A program made the position numbers and the translations under genes. Source: Parelaphostrongylus tenuis (Eukaryota > Nematoda > Chromadorea > Rhabditida > Metastrongylidae). From it: DNA of 64,000 nucleotides. A model generated the notes under the pieces. That model was not told the origin of the DNA, did no database searches, and saw only the letters and a program-made list of their open reading frames with translations. The stretch lies in NCBI GenBank assembly GCA_019055375.1, contig JAHQIW010004619.1, forward strand, positions 248,001 through 312,000, given 5' to 3'. Shown in pieces: positions 1 to 11,009 of this stretch. The stretch's first letter is position 1; each line of letters opens with the position of its first letter.

Positions 1-690
1 TCATTTCAATCACGCATAATGTTCGCTGGAAGCCGAAAAGCATATCAATGTGTAGAGAAATCTACGTAGTATCTTGACGAATCGTTATATCTTAATTTTT
101 TCTCAAAGCGGAGGGAAAAATTCTAATGAATGATAATATCGATCCCTCGCCCGTCCCTGCCACGGCCCACGCAGTGTCGAATAGCCTGTAAACAACGTTA
201 CCAGAAACATAAAACTCGATCTCATCTTGCCAAACCGTATTTCTGGTGAATAAGCAGATTTCTGAAGTTAGAAAACGTTACATTCTCACATGATTACTAG
301 TAGCTTTGAGAAAGAGCTTTATTTGGCGAGACTTAAAGCACATATCAAAAGACCAGAGGAGATTAGTAGATCAGTAGAGCTTTTCAAGAAGCAAGCCACA
401 CTTTGAATTCTTTGAAGCCTGTGTTATAGTCTGTGTAGTCGCACTCCGACGAAGGAGTTTTGTCCAGGAAAATATAAGCAAGATAAGAGAAAAAACACCT
501 GGTTTTATGGAGCATGACAATATTTTGAATGTTGCAACGTTATAAAGGGGGTAGGGTATTGAAAAACCGGTCGCGTGAGACTGTAACCTTAAGTCTCAGC
601 TTTTGAATGATTACTAACACTAGTATGAATAGTTCTTCTCTAAATTCAGATTTAGTTTTCATTTTCGCAATCCTAATCAGAAAGAAGCCA
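1..690 (-). mobile_element. TIR element, copy 1 (left end outside window)
   Basis: This is the first of three related elements of about 0.9 kb (others at 29455-30360 and 55555-56425). The right terminal repeat, about 530-690, contains a stretch reading AAAACCGGTC, then CTCAGCTTTTGAATGATTAC, and ends near AATCAGAAAG. The same module ends the other copies in inverted orientation, so the family has terminal inverted repeats of roughly 140-150 bp. The left repeat of this copy lies beyond the window start. The interior encodes a small peptide ORF at 103-225. No transposase was seen, so it is probably non-autonomous. Confidence 0.7.
103..225 (-). CDS. small putative secreted peptide ORF, 40 aa, inside TIR element
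   Basis: A 40-codon ORF starts at an ATG at 225 and stops with TGA at 103. The first 16 residues (MRSSFMFLVTLFTGYS) look like a short signal sequence. The remainder is rich in Arg, Trp and aromatic residues (motifs RGPWQGRARDRYY and a FFPPL end). The two related elements keep an alignable segment after the LVTLFTG / LVALFTG core, but both have ATA where this copy has ATG. The copy near 29.8 kb ends in a very basic stretch (RRRRRGKGHGKGEAKR). The length and composition are compatible with an antimicrobial-like or signalling peptide, but this could equally be a chance ORF maintained by recent common ancestry of the repeat. Function is unknown. Confidence 0.4.
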   Translation of the reverse strand: MRSSFMFLVTLFTGYSTLRGPWQGRARDRYYHSLEFFPPL

Positions 691-739
691 TGGAGCATAT
701 AAGACCAATCATTCCTCATTAACATCGTTTTCGTTAAAA

Positions 740-3160
740 TGACTCGGAGAGAAATCTGTCCAGAAGCGTCATTGAAAGTGGTTCGTTCCTCCTGGCTATT
801 GATGTTATCAAGACGATGCCATCATTGTAGCGAAAGTGGCGTTATTTTCGAGTGTGGGTTTCACTCCCTCACCGTTTCATTCTCATATTCGCATATGTTT
901 CGAAAACGATAGTGAACAGCTTTGGTGAAACGCCACCGCCTTGCCGAGTCCCTCTTCTAGCGTTGATAGAAGTATCGTCATGAAATGGCAATAGTTGAGT
1001 GCCGAGTTTTAATACGGCTCAGGAGAACCATCACATACATTAAAGTTGTGGCTGACCAGAGCATTTTGAATAGGACGCTCTGGTTATCCATACCTTCACT
1101 GAGTGCATCTGCTATATTAGATTGAAAGACTTCTTCAAATGGACAAGTCGATGTAAACGAAACAAAATGATCTCCTGTGCGCCCACATGATCTATAGAAC
1201 CAAATCCCTATCAAAATTGTTTGCTCATACAGTTGCCTTACATTCACTGCTCTAGCTAACATACTCAAAATGTACAGAGTAAAGAGTTTGCAGACGGTGG
1301 ACAGCAAACAGACTGGGTATATTTGATAACATCGTGAGGATATCCTTTTTTGTGTAGTAACACGATCTTCTTGCTTTTCCATAGATTAGAAGCCTTCCAT
1401 TCTGACAGTCAGTAAGTGAATAACCGAGCCAGCGCCTTAATGTTCTTTATCTGATAGGAGGCTTTTCATGTGTTCTGGTCTTATCCTGTATGATTCAGGT
1501 TTGTTTCATTTCTGACCGACGAGCTAGCTTGTCAGATTTCGAAAGGATGAGTCTGTAGAGAGGCAAATTTGTGGTCTTTTGTTTTATATAACGTTAATAG
1601 GACATGGCTATTCAAGAGATCCAATAGAATTGTGATCATTTCCACCATTGCTTATGTAGAAGCTGCAGCTGCTCCAACAGGATGGCAAAGTGTAATTATC
1701 TCGATCTTGTAAGTGACGAAGCGTTAGAGGCCATTGCAAATGCTCTTCTTCGCTTTAGCAGTTTCGGCTATAATAGGTGTTCTTCTCTTTTTGCAAACAT
1801 TTCTAATCCTCTTCTATTGTATTTCGCAAGTTCGGACGTGAGATTTCGCTTACCTGCGGCTGTGCGATTTCACACTGACGTGCTATTTCGGATGCTTGTG
1901 AGGACAAGCCTCTTGGTAACTTTAGCACATTTCGAATCCATAGCGCTAGCGTAAAGATGTTGGATAAACCGAGCACATTCTTTGTCGCTATTGTTAATGG
2001 CAGTACGTTCCCAACGGCCGACAATTCATTTAAATATCTCCCAGCTTGTAAAAAATCTTTGATCTCGTTGAATAAATTAGGAGGCTTTCTCTCTTTTCCA
2101 AGAATGGAACATTGCGCGAAGGAAGCGATTTTTTGATCTCGTCAAGAATTTTTAAACAACGGCGACATCGCTTAAATAACATTTGATTTACTAAAATGTG
2201 GTCCATTTGACTACGGCACTCTCCATTGGAAGGCACCGTTGCCCACCACTGAAAGTGAGGTTTGAAATGATAGGTCCATGGATGTTTTTGGCAGTCATAA
2301 TATTCCCAGATAGCTTCCCACGCTGTTCGTTCCATTGTAATCCATGATCACGCTATAACATTCCTTCGGTGCCCTTCTTGGTCCGATTTCAGCGTTGATA
2401 TCTCCGGTGACCAATAAGAATGAGCGACTCTTTCTAATGAGGTTTTCTAGGTCCTTGTAGAACGACTCGACCTCGTCTTTGGCATATTTCGATGCTGGCA
2501 TAAACAGCAAAGGTGGTCATGGCCAGTCGCAATTCACATCTTTCCAAACGCAATTGCTTGATCCGAAACATTAGTTGTTCGAATGAATCGAACGAAAACC
2601 TATGTTCATAGCCAAACTCGTTATGATGAGAGCACCAGTGCCGCCGACATCGCTGCAAACGCATGCTCTAAAAAGAAGCTCTTCTATGGTGTTGAAGGAC
2701 AACGTGAAATGGATGGCATCTTCAAGTCTCAGTCAGACAGATGGCGTTGTTCATTATCCTTCTTGCTTGCATCAATAAATCTTCCGTACAGGATTCTTGT
2801 GCAATCATAGGTGCCTTATAGATGGAGACCGTCTAATGGCTCTTTCAATAATGCCAGCCTGGTTTGCTTCTGAGATTCCAGTAGCCTCTCTGTACTCGTC
2901 CTCCTCGACCCTGCTGTTCCGGGATTCTTTCGGCGTCAGGAGAATGGGGCTTGTTCTATCTGCCTTTATCATTTAGTATCCATCGTATAACTTATTTAAG
3001 GTGGCCGTATGGCTAGCTGAACGTGAGGGGTTGGGTACTCACAGGTGGCTTACAGGTCTCTCCTTATAGAACAGGCGATATCTTTCAGAGGTGACCCCTA
3101 ACTGGCTCCCATTCACCTCGCTACTGCTTCAGTGCAGATTTTTAGCCATTTCTACTCGCA
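740..3160 (-). mobile_element. RTE-type LINE A, degenerate, 3' truncated
   Basis: Read on the minus strand, from 3160 down to 740: a 5' leader similar to those of the copies at 8640-9000 and 16540-16950; an endonuclease segment (about 2700-2030) with the DHILVNQ motif; and a reverse-transcriptase segment (978-1382 and flanks) with a YPVCLLSTVCKLFT motif. In other copies this corresponds to the NYRPICLLS region. The catalytic FADD box reads YNDG near 815-830. Many frameshifts make it non-functional. It is cut at about 740, next to TIR element copy 1. Confidence 0.75.
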
Positions 3161-3389
3161 AAATTGCAGTTGCGTCAAATTAACAGTTTAAAAAAGGAGG
3201 TTATTCTCGAAATCTACCTGCTTCTTCGGGAAGTGCATTGCCAATTTTGATTTGAGCTCAATTTTCCTTTCCAGTACCTGGGAACGCGCCACGAATAACA
3301 CTACAAAGCAGACCATAAGATCGTAGATTCTCCTTTCTAGTCGTCTCCTTTCTAGTCGAAATCGCTGTTTTTCACCATCCTACATGGTA

Positions 3390-5290
3390 TCGAATTAGCG
3401 CCTAGTTCGTGCAACTTTCCAATTCTTCAGGAAAAAAAGGGAAGCAACCAAATTCAAATAACAAAACCTCAAAACTTTCAACTACTGCAATGCCGCTAAG
3501 TCATTGGTCGGGTTTTGAGAAGCTTTTGTGAATAGCAATATCGACGAAGAGTGCAACTGGTTCATTCAAAATTTTCACACTAGTGATGTGAAAGCCGAGA
3601 ATCTTAACGTCACTAAAAGGCGTTGGTCTTTGCAAGCACTTGAGCTGATCTTTCAATGTGGAATCACATCAATCGCAGACAAGTGAAATTTTACTTTTGA
3701 CCTTATAAAACGCTGCAGGGAAGCGACAAAAAAAGACCTTGAACAGAGAGCAACAGTTGTCACGGTCATAGCTGCGTAAACTGAGAAAAATATTCGCGAA
3801 GCTCATCACAGCTTCAACATTTACAAAACTAAGTTGCTTGCCAATCCACGCCTGGATGGATTAGCTACATCTTTTAGAAAGGCAAAGGAGAAAATAAAGG
3901 AGATCATCTACGATTATTGCTTGATTTCTTCATAATCACGTCCTCTCTCCGTCATGTGAAGCTGAAGGAAAAGCAGTTGCCGGTCCACCGATTCTTCTGA
4001 GAGATTCGGCACGGTATTTTGTCAGTAAAGAATAAAACAACAGCTGGTTCGGACAGAATGAGCGGAACACCTGAAGAACCTCTAGACACCCCTTATCAGC
4101 AACCTTGCTCGGCTCTTCAGCCGTTGTTAGCCAAGTTGCATTTTCCCCACTCAATGGGAATTCAGCAAGACTATTGTTCAAATGACATACTATCCGACGC
4201 TGGCAGCTATCGCTTAATCCGATTGCTGTCCGCCGTCTTTAAAGTCTTTAGTTGAGTCATTCTGAGCAAGTCTGACAGAACAGTGGGGGAGTGGCAGTCA
4301 TGCCAACAAGTAGGATTTCAAAAATAACTTGATTTTATAAACCATTTTCACACTATAAAAAAGGTCATTGAAGTAGTCTGTGATAATGTACAAAGACATT
4401 TCCAAGTTGGCACGGTAGTGGCTTACATATCTATCGGTATCGCCCGCTTCATTAGAGCCACATACTCCGTACTTGAACCCTATTCAACAGCCCAGCTGGA
4501 GAGTCTTTATGAAACGTACGAAACGTATGCATGGCAATGACATACCTGCCTTGAAATGGCATCAAAGATTATGAAAGACCATACTGAATCTTTTTCTTCA
4601 CAGTCAAGTTCAAAAACAGTCCATTAAGGGGCTCACTGAAATCTCATAAACGTACGAGAAATCGCTTTGTCTCACTTTCATCAACTGAAGAAGACTTTTG
4701 AATCAAGTGGGAACAAAAACAGTCGTAGAGGTTGTGGATAATCAGGTTTCCTTACTTTGTATGCTGCGGTTTTCTGTGAGCTACGCAGAGATTTTCCAAA
4801 GTAGTGCCTTTCTTTAAAGATATTGCTAATAACACTTAAGCAGTAGTTGCATAAGGCTGTCATCTCGCCAAAATTATTCACTGCCATCCTTCAGGACGTC
4901 AAGCGAACATATTGGAGCAACATGGGATTAGAAATCGACGGTCGACAATGACACCACCTTCATTTCGCTGATGGAATTAAGGTTGTAGCACCAAGCATCA
5001 ACCATAAAGGACTAATCTGGACCAATTTAGGCAAAGCCTATGGAACAATTGGTACCCGACTAAATATAACGAAAACAATGTTTGTGAGGAACGCATGGGA
5101 TTTGAATGCCCTGTTCAAGCTCAGGAAAGCGAACATCTCCGATTTCCCCAGTCACATTTGTCTAAATTGTGAATTCAGCATGATGAACGACCTTGCTCCA
5201 AAGTTGAGTAGTAAGAAACGAGTGGCTTGGATAGCGTTTAAGAGCACAAAGGTCACAGTAAAGGGGGCAAATGACATCTGACTCCTCGAC
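3390..5290 (+). mobile_element. RTE-type LINE B, 5'-truncated, first part
   Basis: Plus-strand reading shows RTE ORF pieces in order: the post-endonuclease linker (RLVRATF..F near 3390), the region matching the NIDEEYDRLVEYLH part of copy C, and RT motifs ending near 4900-5280 (MGLEIDGRQ, HFADGIKVV, MMNDLAPKLSSKKRVAW). The catalytic FADD motif reads FADG. Stops and frameshifts are frequent. The element continues at 6365-7025 after two repeat insertions (a SINE dimer and a foldback element). Confidence 0.7.
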
Positions 5291-5430
5291 CACCTCTGTA
5301 CTGAACAGTTATCCTTACTTTAAAAGTATCCTCAGAATACTTCGAAATTACAGTACTTTCACTGCTTTTTTTCCGCAGTGTTATTATGTTCTTATATAAC
5401 TAAGAGAATTGAGTGGTGAACAAAAACACG

Positions 5431-5502
5431 GCCTCAGGCGGAAATCGAACCCACGTTTCATCCTATCCGTGGACGCGTGCTCTACCACTACATCACTGAG
5501 GC
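5431..5502 (-). repeat. tRNA-like SINE head
   Basis: This is a 72-nt sequence that folds as a cloverleaf with GCCTCAG/CTGAGGC acceptor ends, a GTAGTGGTAGAGC A-box and a GGGTTCGAT B-box. The anticodon arm (CGTCC/GGATG) encloses a loop without the conserved U33, so it is unlikely to be a working tRNA gene. It has an inverted twin at 5769-5840. Confidence 0.75.
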
Positions 5503-5768
5503 ACATTTGCCCGACCACTCATTCTTCTACATCTCAATGTTAGCTATTAGCCACCAACCTTTGACAGGTTTGGTCGGGTATGCGATTTCGCTTTATAAAC
5601 CCAGTTGAGCTGATAGCTATTCTAATTACTAATACTTCGAAATTACAGTATTTTCACTGCTTTTTTTCCGCAGTATAAAGCGAAATCGCATACCCGACCA
5701 AACCTGTCAAAGGTTGGTGGCTAATAGCTAACATTGAGATGTAGAGGAATGAGTGGTCGGGCAAATGT

Positions 5769-5840
5769 GCCTCAGTGGTGTAGTGGTAGAGCACGCGTCC
5801 CCGGATAGGATGAAACGTGGGTTCGATATCCGCCTGAGGC
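5769..5840 (+). repeat. tRNA-like SINE head
   Basis: Inverted twin of 5431-5502, differing at a few positions. It has the same A-box (GTAGTGGTAGAGC) and B-box (GGTTCGATATCC). It sits in the right arm of the SINE-B dimer. Confidence 0.75.
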
Positions 5841-5904
5841 CGTGTTTTTGTTCACCACTCAATTCTCTTAGTTATCCTCAGAATAATTGCAAAAAAGATT
5901 GTCT

Positions 5905-6295
5905 AAAGCTTAAGCGAGCTTGGTCGCCAGGGTTATACACCGGTGTTTCGGAGGACTCGTACTCCTCGTCAGTGACCCATGACCCACACTAAGCCCTGCA
6001 TTGTAGCAAGGAGGAAGGCGTGTGTGGTGATTATAGGCTTTTTTGAAGTTTTTTTAAATGTTTAAGACAGTCGATGCCATGGATCAATTTTGTTCTGCCA
6101 GCCGATATTCATCGAGTAAAAAGTGGTGATGAACCACTGCCATTGTACACTGTGCCGTCACTACATACGCCTCCCTCCTTGCTACAGTGCAGGGCCTAAT
6201 ATGGGGCGTGGATCACTGACAAGGAGGACGAGGCCTCCGAAACACCTCTGTATGGCCCTTGCTTACCAACCTCGTTTAGGCTCAAGACCTTCTTT
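5905..6295. mobile_element. foldback element with about 125-bp inverted arms
   Basis: The left arm (about 5909-6030) and right arm (about 6146-6290) are imperfect reverse complements: both contain GGTGTTTCGGAGG and GTAGCAAGGAGG in opposite orientations. The centre carries CCATGGATCAATTTTG at about 6077, and a related CCATGAATCAATTTTG follows the right arm near 6345. It has no ORF, and it lies between the two parts of RTE copy B. Confidence 0.65.
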
Positions 6296-6364
6296 TTTGA
6301 AATTGTTTTGAATAGCTATTGCAATGTTTTGAAAACAGTTGGTTCCATGAATCAATTTTGCTCT

Positions 6365-7025
6365 ACTATCCCCAAAATCGTGGTCGCTACATGAGCAGGA
6401 TGAAAGATCACGTCAAGTTATTGAGCGCTCAGTCGAAAGGCCGATGTTAGAATATCCCGTATCTTGCAAATGAGAAAAGAGTCCGAAGTTTTGACCGAAG
6501 TTAACCACCGAACTCAAGGACGCCGTTATACACACCAGGCTGTCGAAGATAAAGTGGACCGGCATGTAAATCGCTTTAACGACAGCCGATGGATAAGAGA
6601 CGTTGAAGACTAGATTCATCGAGATGTCAAGCGAATCACAGGAAAGCCACCCAAGCAATCGTTCGATTTTTTCACAAAATGCTTCGAAGAAACATATGAT
6701 GTTCAACAATTCCTAGAGCAAAACACCCACTGGGCTTGTATTGCGTGCAATAAAAAAAATGTGTTGACAGATAACGCGTTGTAGTGTACGAAGTGTGCTG
6801 TGCAAGACGAGCGTCGGTGGTGCAGCGATTAGCATGTGCTCTCCGAAAAAGTAAGATATGGGTGCGAATCCTGGCTGACGCAAACGTTTTTGCATAGCAC
6901 TACACATTATTGCTCATATTACAACCACCACAAGAAGCGGTCAAGGAAATAAATTCCAAAAAATGGAAGTGTTGGCGCTGCCTGCTTGAGTCAGTCGATA
7001 TGCAGTTGGGTAGCAGATGATCCAG
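6365..7025 (+). mobile_element. RTE-type LINE B, C-terminal part (split by a SINE)
   Basis: This continues the RTE ORF: SWSLHEQDERSRQVIERSVE at the start, then GHVNRFNDSRWIRDVED, DFFTKCFEETYD and THWACIA. The characteristic RTE end (KWKCWRCLLES) appears at about 6965-7005, after a SINE occupying 6762-6957. RTE copy F at 42400-42600 has matching sequence without this insertion. A short dinucleotide run follows at 7028. Confidence 0.75.
6762..6957 (+). mobile_element. SINE-A, full-length copy inserted in RTE B
   Basis: Starts TGTTGACAG and holds a 71-nt tRNA-like head at 6811-6881 with a perfect-length acceptor stem (GCGTCGG/CTGACGC), GTGGTGCAGCGATTAGC as A-box and GGGTGCGAATCC as B-box. The tail contains GTTTTTGCA, CACTACAC and an AAGCGGTCAAGGAAATAAA end related to the ACCGCTAAAGCGGT stem seen in other copies. 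It splits the RTE reading frame between ACNK and KKWKC. A-rich AAAAAATG flanks on both sides are a possible target-site duplication. Confidence 0.7.
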
Positions 7026-7027
7026 GT

Positions 7028-7066
7028 GATATATATATATATATATTATGTATATATATATATAGT
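7028..7066. repeat. (TA)n microsatellite
   Basis: TA dinucleotide run of about 38 bp directly after the 3' end of RTE copy B, as is usual for RTE tails. It abuts the truncated end of RTE copy C. Confidence 0.8.
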
Positions 7067-7079
7067 AGAAGTATTGTTG

Positions 7080-9000
7080 GATAATATTTTTGAACAACAA
7101 TACGCTCTTGTTGGTTTTCCATTGAATAGGGACATTGCATTCTGACAGGTAACGAGTGAAGAGACGAGCCAGGGTGTTGATGAGAATTGGCGGCAGGCTC
7201 ATCAGTGTCTCTGGTCTAATCTTGTCTGAACTGGGTGTTGTTCTGTTCTTCACCGACGATATAGCATATCGAATTTCGGAAGGGAGGGCGGGTGGAATAA
7301 CATATTCGTCCTCTTTTAATTTATTGACGGCAAGAGGACATGGCTAGCGAAGAGATCCGAGTAGTATTGTTGATGATATTCTCCATAAGCCCTTCTCTAA
7401 GCTGTAAATGTCCCGTCAGGGTATCGGAGTGCAATCATCTTGGTCTTATAGTTGGCGAATCCTCGCTGGGCTTTGCAAATGCTCTCTCCAGCCTCTGCAG
7501 CTTCCGCCATAACTGCAGCTCTTCTCTCTTTGAGGTCTTCCTTTATCGCTTCTCTGCAGCGTTTCGCAAGCTCGGACGTAAGGTTTCGGTTGTTTGTAGC
7601 TTGTGAGATTCCACGCTGACGTATCAGCTCGAGTTTCTGCGGAGGGAAGCGTCTCTCTGTGACTTTAGGACACTCGGCTATCATAGCGCTAACGTGTAGA
7701 TATTCAACTAGTCGATCGTATTCTTCGTCGATGTTGTCGACAACGGTATCTTTCCAAGAGCCGACTAAGGATTCGAATACATCCCAGTTTATGGTAGTTC
7801 TGGGACTTTGTTGCTTGAATTCAGCGGCTTTCTCTCCTCTCCTCGAAAAACGGAACGTGGCGCGAAGGAGGCGATGGTCTGATCCCGTGTAGAACTTAGG
7901 AACAACAGCAACATCGGTCAGGCAAAACCTTTGATTTACCAAGATGTGGTCTATTTCGTTATGGTACTCTCCATTGGGAGACTCTCGCGTCCATCGCTGA
8001 GAAAGAGGCTTTTGGAATTTCGAGTTACCATGAATGGTTTGGATCGTCGTAATACGTGGCGTTTTCAGACGTTTTTCTAGGTCCAGTTTTTGCGTTAAAA
8101 TTTCCGACAGTGTCCTTGAAGAATGTGTAATCTTCTCTGATGAATTTTTCGAGGTCCACATAGGACGCTTCGACTTCATCTTCGTCATAGCTTGATGTTG
8201 GTGAGTAAGCAACGAAGATGGTCAAAGCCGACATAGAACTGCATCGTTTCAACCGCAGTCGTCCGATAAGGATTGTGAGTTGTTCAAACGAATCGATGTT
8301 TATGGCTAAATTCGATTTGACGAGGACGCCAACGCCGCCGACACCTCTGATATCGCATGTTCCAAGGGACAGTTCTTCTCTGGTGTCATAAACAGCGTGA
8401 GAAGTATGGCACTTCTCGTCTCAGCCAGGTCAATGACGTCGTACCTTATTCTTCTTGCTTGAATCAATAGATCTTTTGCAGCGGATTCGTGAGCAAAGGT
8501 TCTTGCAGTGTAGGTACAGATCGTTGTTTTAGTCCGTTTCGATCTTAGCAGCATAGTTAGGCCCTGAAATTTTAGCAGCCTCTCCGTACTCGTCCTACCT
8601 GGAGCTGTCGTACCAGAGGCTCTTTCGGGGTCAGGGGAATAAGGCCCATATTTGTTAATATTTTTGACATTTTGATAGCCAGCATATAGCTTACTAGGCT
8701 CTAAACGTGGGGCTGGATACTCACGAGTAGCTTGCCAGTCTCTCCCGGAGAGCGGGAGGAGCTTATTTGGAGGAGACTCCTAACCGCCTCCTTTGTACTT
8801 CCCAGCCGCTTGATTGAAGGTTTTTGGCATGGAGTTTTTGTCAAGTCGGCTCTGAGAAGCAGGTGAGCTCATCCCTGAATCCACATGCGTCTCTGGGAAG
8901 CACACGGTCGCTTTTGGTTTGCGTTTATTCCCCTATCCACCACTTGAGGACGCGCCAAGAGCCCTCGCGACTAACAGGTCGGGATCCCTCAAATGGGAGG
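7080..9000 (-). mobile_element. RTE-type LINE C, with 271-codon ORF segment
   Basis: Minus-strand element. The longest open segment in the window (7397-8212, 271 codons) covers the end of the endonuclease (EIDHILVNQRFC, VVPKFYTGSDHRLLRATF) and the linker (KLELIRQRGI, SELAKRCREAIKEDLKERR, FANYKTKM). Upstream, in other frames, are the first part of the endonuclease (YTARTFAHESAAKDLLIQAR at about 8450-8515) and an apparent 5' leader to about 9000. Downstream the RT is cut at about 7080. One or more frameshifts separate the endonuclease parts. It is closely related to copy D (13610-16950). Confidence 0.85.
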
Positions 9001-9090
9001 TCCGTGGACTACTGTTGCATGCGATGGGATAAATGGAGATGTTGCTGGTACCTGCCCGAGTACTCAACGGCCAAAGGGGCAACAGGTTAT
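9000..9090 (+). mobile_element. RTE 3' end fragment
   Basis: A short plus-strand piece resembling the last codons of the RTE ORF (ACDG-KWRCCWYLPEYS; the frame carries small indels). It joins the 5' leader of copy C head to head. Confidence 0.5.
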
Positions 9091-9339
9091 ACACAAGGAC
9101 TATGCGACTCCCTTATCCTGCATGCAGATATCGCGCTTTACGTAAAATCATCGATAATCCAAGATTTGTTCGTCCTATTTTGATTGTAATCGCTTTGAAA
9201 CAATTCTTGACACCTCCGATTTCATCAATCAACTTTTAATTTCAAAAATTCCACTTGCTATAGTGGAGCATTGTGCGGCTTTTCTACCCTAGCACCCAAA
9301 ACTTTTGAACCAAAATCATACGAGCAGGATATAGCGCTC

Positions 9340-10610
9340 TGTTCGCTTTCACTGCTCTAAACAAACGCACGCGCGTGCAGGCAGCGTGGCGGCAGCATCT
9401 GCCTTTGCGTCCGCTCCTATTCATAATCATTTACGCACGCTGGCAGCGCGGCGGCAGCGTCTTCTTCCGTGCCGCTCCCTTTCAGTACGGTCTGTCCATG
9501 TTTTGATTTTTTCGCAGTTTTGCAAAGTTTTGGCTTTTCTCTCTTATTTTATATGATTCATAGACTATTCTGAACTCTTACATGCTTTTAGTGTATTACT
9601 GTTGTGTTCTAAGGAAAAAGAAGCTGAGCAATATCTCACTGCTGTAATCGATTTGCTTTATTGTGAATAGTAAATTGAATATATTCATAGTGTCGACAGA
9701 TTGCTGAGAAATATCACGATCACTCTTATTCTGAGAAACCCACTTTTCGAATTCGATTCCCCATGGCATGCGTGAAAACTTCTCTTCTTTCTAGACGGCC
9801 TAGAATGATGACAGTGTAGATCTTCTCGCAATATTAAAAATGTCAAGACGATCGCTGATTAGTAGCAGTAAAGTGTTAGGTGGAGGGATTAACCCCACAC
9901 CAAGCATCACTGGCCATTCGAGAACCCCTTCCCAGTCCTCATATATATTTGGTGCCCCCATAGTTTCCTTCGCAATAGTATTTTACCATTTTTTTCCTAT
10001 TTGGAGATAGATTTATTCCTAGAAGGCTGTGCCATACTAGAGAACCCTTTTGCAATAGTTCGATGCGGCCGTAGCACCATAGCTACACATCTAAATGAAG
10101 TAGGCTACTGGAAGGTGATATCTTGATGGATACGATGAGTTGTCCGACTGCCAACGCGCCACACGCGTGAACATTTGCGAAATCTTACATGGGTGCACAA
10201 GCAGAATTTGTTAATTTGATTATCAATGGAGATGAATCCTGGGGCTTCTACGAGAGCATGAAGGGTTACGCTTACTGACTGCATCGCGGCAAAAATTCAC
10301 CAGCTCAGCCAAGGTCCAATTTCCGCTCAAAAGATTATTCCCTCAGTTTTTTGAGATTGGCAAGGCATACTGTTTTGGGAGCTGCTTGAAAATAAGCAGA
10401 GAATCAGTACCAACGTCTACGCAGAGCAACTCCGGAAGTTGACAGCAGCACTGCGAGAAAAGCGTCCAAGAAGCTTCAATGTTGTTTTTTCCTACGATGA
10501 CGCTCGATCTCACGTTGTAAAGTCTACTAGCCAGATTTGGGAGAAAATGAATTTTACTACGGTATCTACGGCGGCTGTGAAACATAACTTTATTTTGGAT
10601 TTTACAGCAT
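9340..10610 (+). mobile_element. mariner-family relic 1 with long 5' flank
   Basis: The coding part, about 10060-10600, reads in broken frames: HLNEVGYWKVIS, INGDESWGFYE (first catalytic Asp, the GDExW box), then ISTNVYAEQLRKL, REKRPRSFNVVFSYDDARSH (second Asp box, DDARSH for the usual DNARPH). This matches the DD34D mariner transposase order. The 9340-10050 flank has no ORF but is shared with relic 2 at 17080-18350, including a GC-rich stretch with GCACGCGCGTGCAGGCAGCG. The N-terminal HTH half was not found. Confidence 0.7.
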
Positions 10611-10760
10611 TGTAGAAGAAGGTTTTGAAAAACCGATCAATAATGACTCTAGCTAGAGTTCTGAGCTTTCGGATTATTACTAACACTTCTATGAAAGTCT
10701 CTGTCCGGCGAGTAAGATCTGTTCATAAATATGTCGCCGTCTAACAATTAAGTTTTCCCC
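10610..10760. repeat. solo terminal module of the TIR element family
   Basis: The sequence GAAAAACCGATCAATAATGA, then GAGCTTTCGGATTATTACT and ACACTTCTATGAAAG, matches the terminal repeat of TIR elements at 530-690 and 56280-56420. No second terminus was found nearby, so this is a solo end. Confidence 0.6.
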
Positions 10761-10764
10761 TCCC

Positions 10765-10900
10765 CATCTGACGAGGCTGCCAAGACCGAAGCAAGTGTAT
10801 TGGGCTGTACAAGTGCTCATATCAGACCACATGCATAGCTCATAAAGTAATTATCAGAAATACGATAATACATTCAATGCAATACAAATACAATAAATGC
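10765..10900. repeat. palindrome-family (FB2) fragment
   Basis: Contains GACGAGGCTGCCAAGACCGA and CAGACCACATGCATAGCTCA, the right-arm signature of the dispersed palindromic repeat whose best copy is 20350-20690. Confidence 0.6.
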
Positions 10901-11009
10901 TTTTGAAATATCCATTTCTTGTCTTGAAACAGCAAATACGTAACATCGCTAGGACTACAGAGATTTGCGGGTTATAATACTCTGAGCAGAAAAACGCTTA
11001 ACATCCACA

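Larger units (their letters stand above)
5336..5880. mobile_element. SINE-B head-to-head dimer forming a long inverted repeat
   Basis: Two nearly identical arms of about 205 bp (about 5395-5600 and 5676-5880) are reverse complements around a spacer of about 75 bp. Each arm contains a 72-nt tRNA-like sequence (5431-5502 minus, 5769-5840 plus), a flank reading CACTCAATTCTCTTAG, and a unique stretch including GGTCGGGTATGCGATTTCGC. A 45-bp motif beginning ATACTTCGAAATTACAGTA is directly repeated at 5336 and 5632. The dimer interrupts RTE copy B. Single copies of the same repeat occur at 13308-13600 and 16960-17035. Confidence 0.8.

Noticed and set aside
978..1382. Host gene in the 134-codon ORF
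   Set aside because: Its residues match the RT palm of RTE copies in order; it is a decayed LINE segment.
5431..5840. Functional tRNA genes
   Set aside because: Cloverleaf-like folding exists, but the anticodon loop lacks U33 and the sequences recur as parts of longer dispersed repeats, so they are SINE heads.
7397..8212. Host gene in the longest ORF (271 codons)
   Set aside because: EIDHILVNQ, TGSDHRLLR and FANYKTKM motifs identify it as the endonuclease end and linker of an RTE element.
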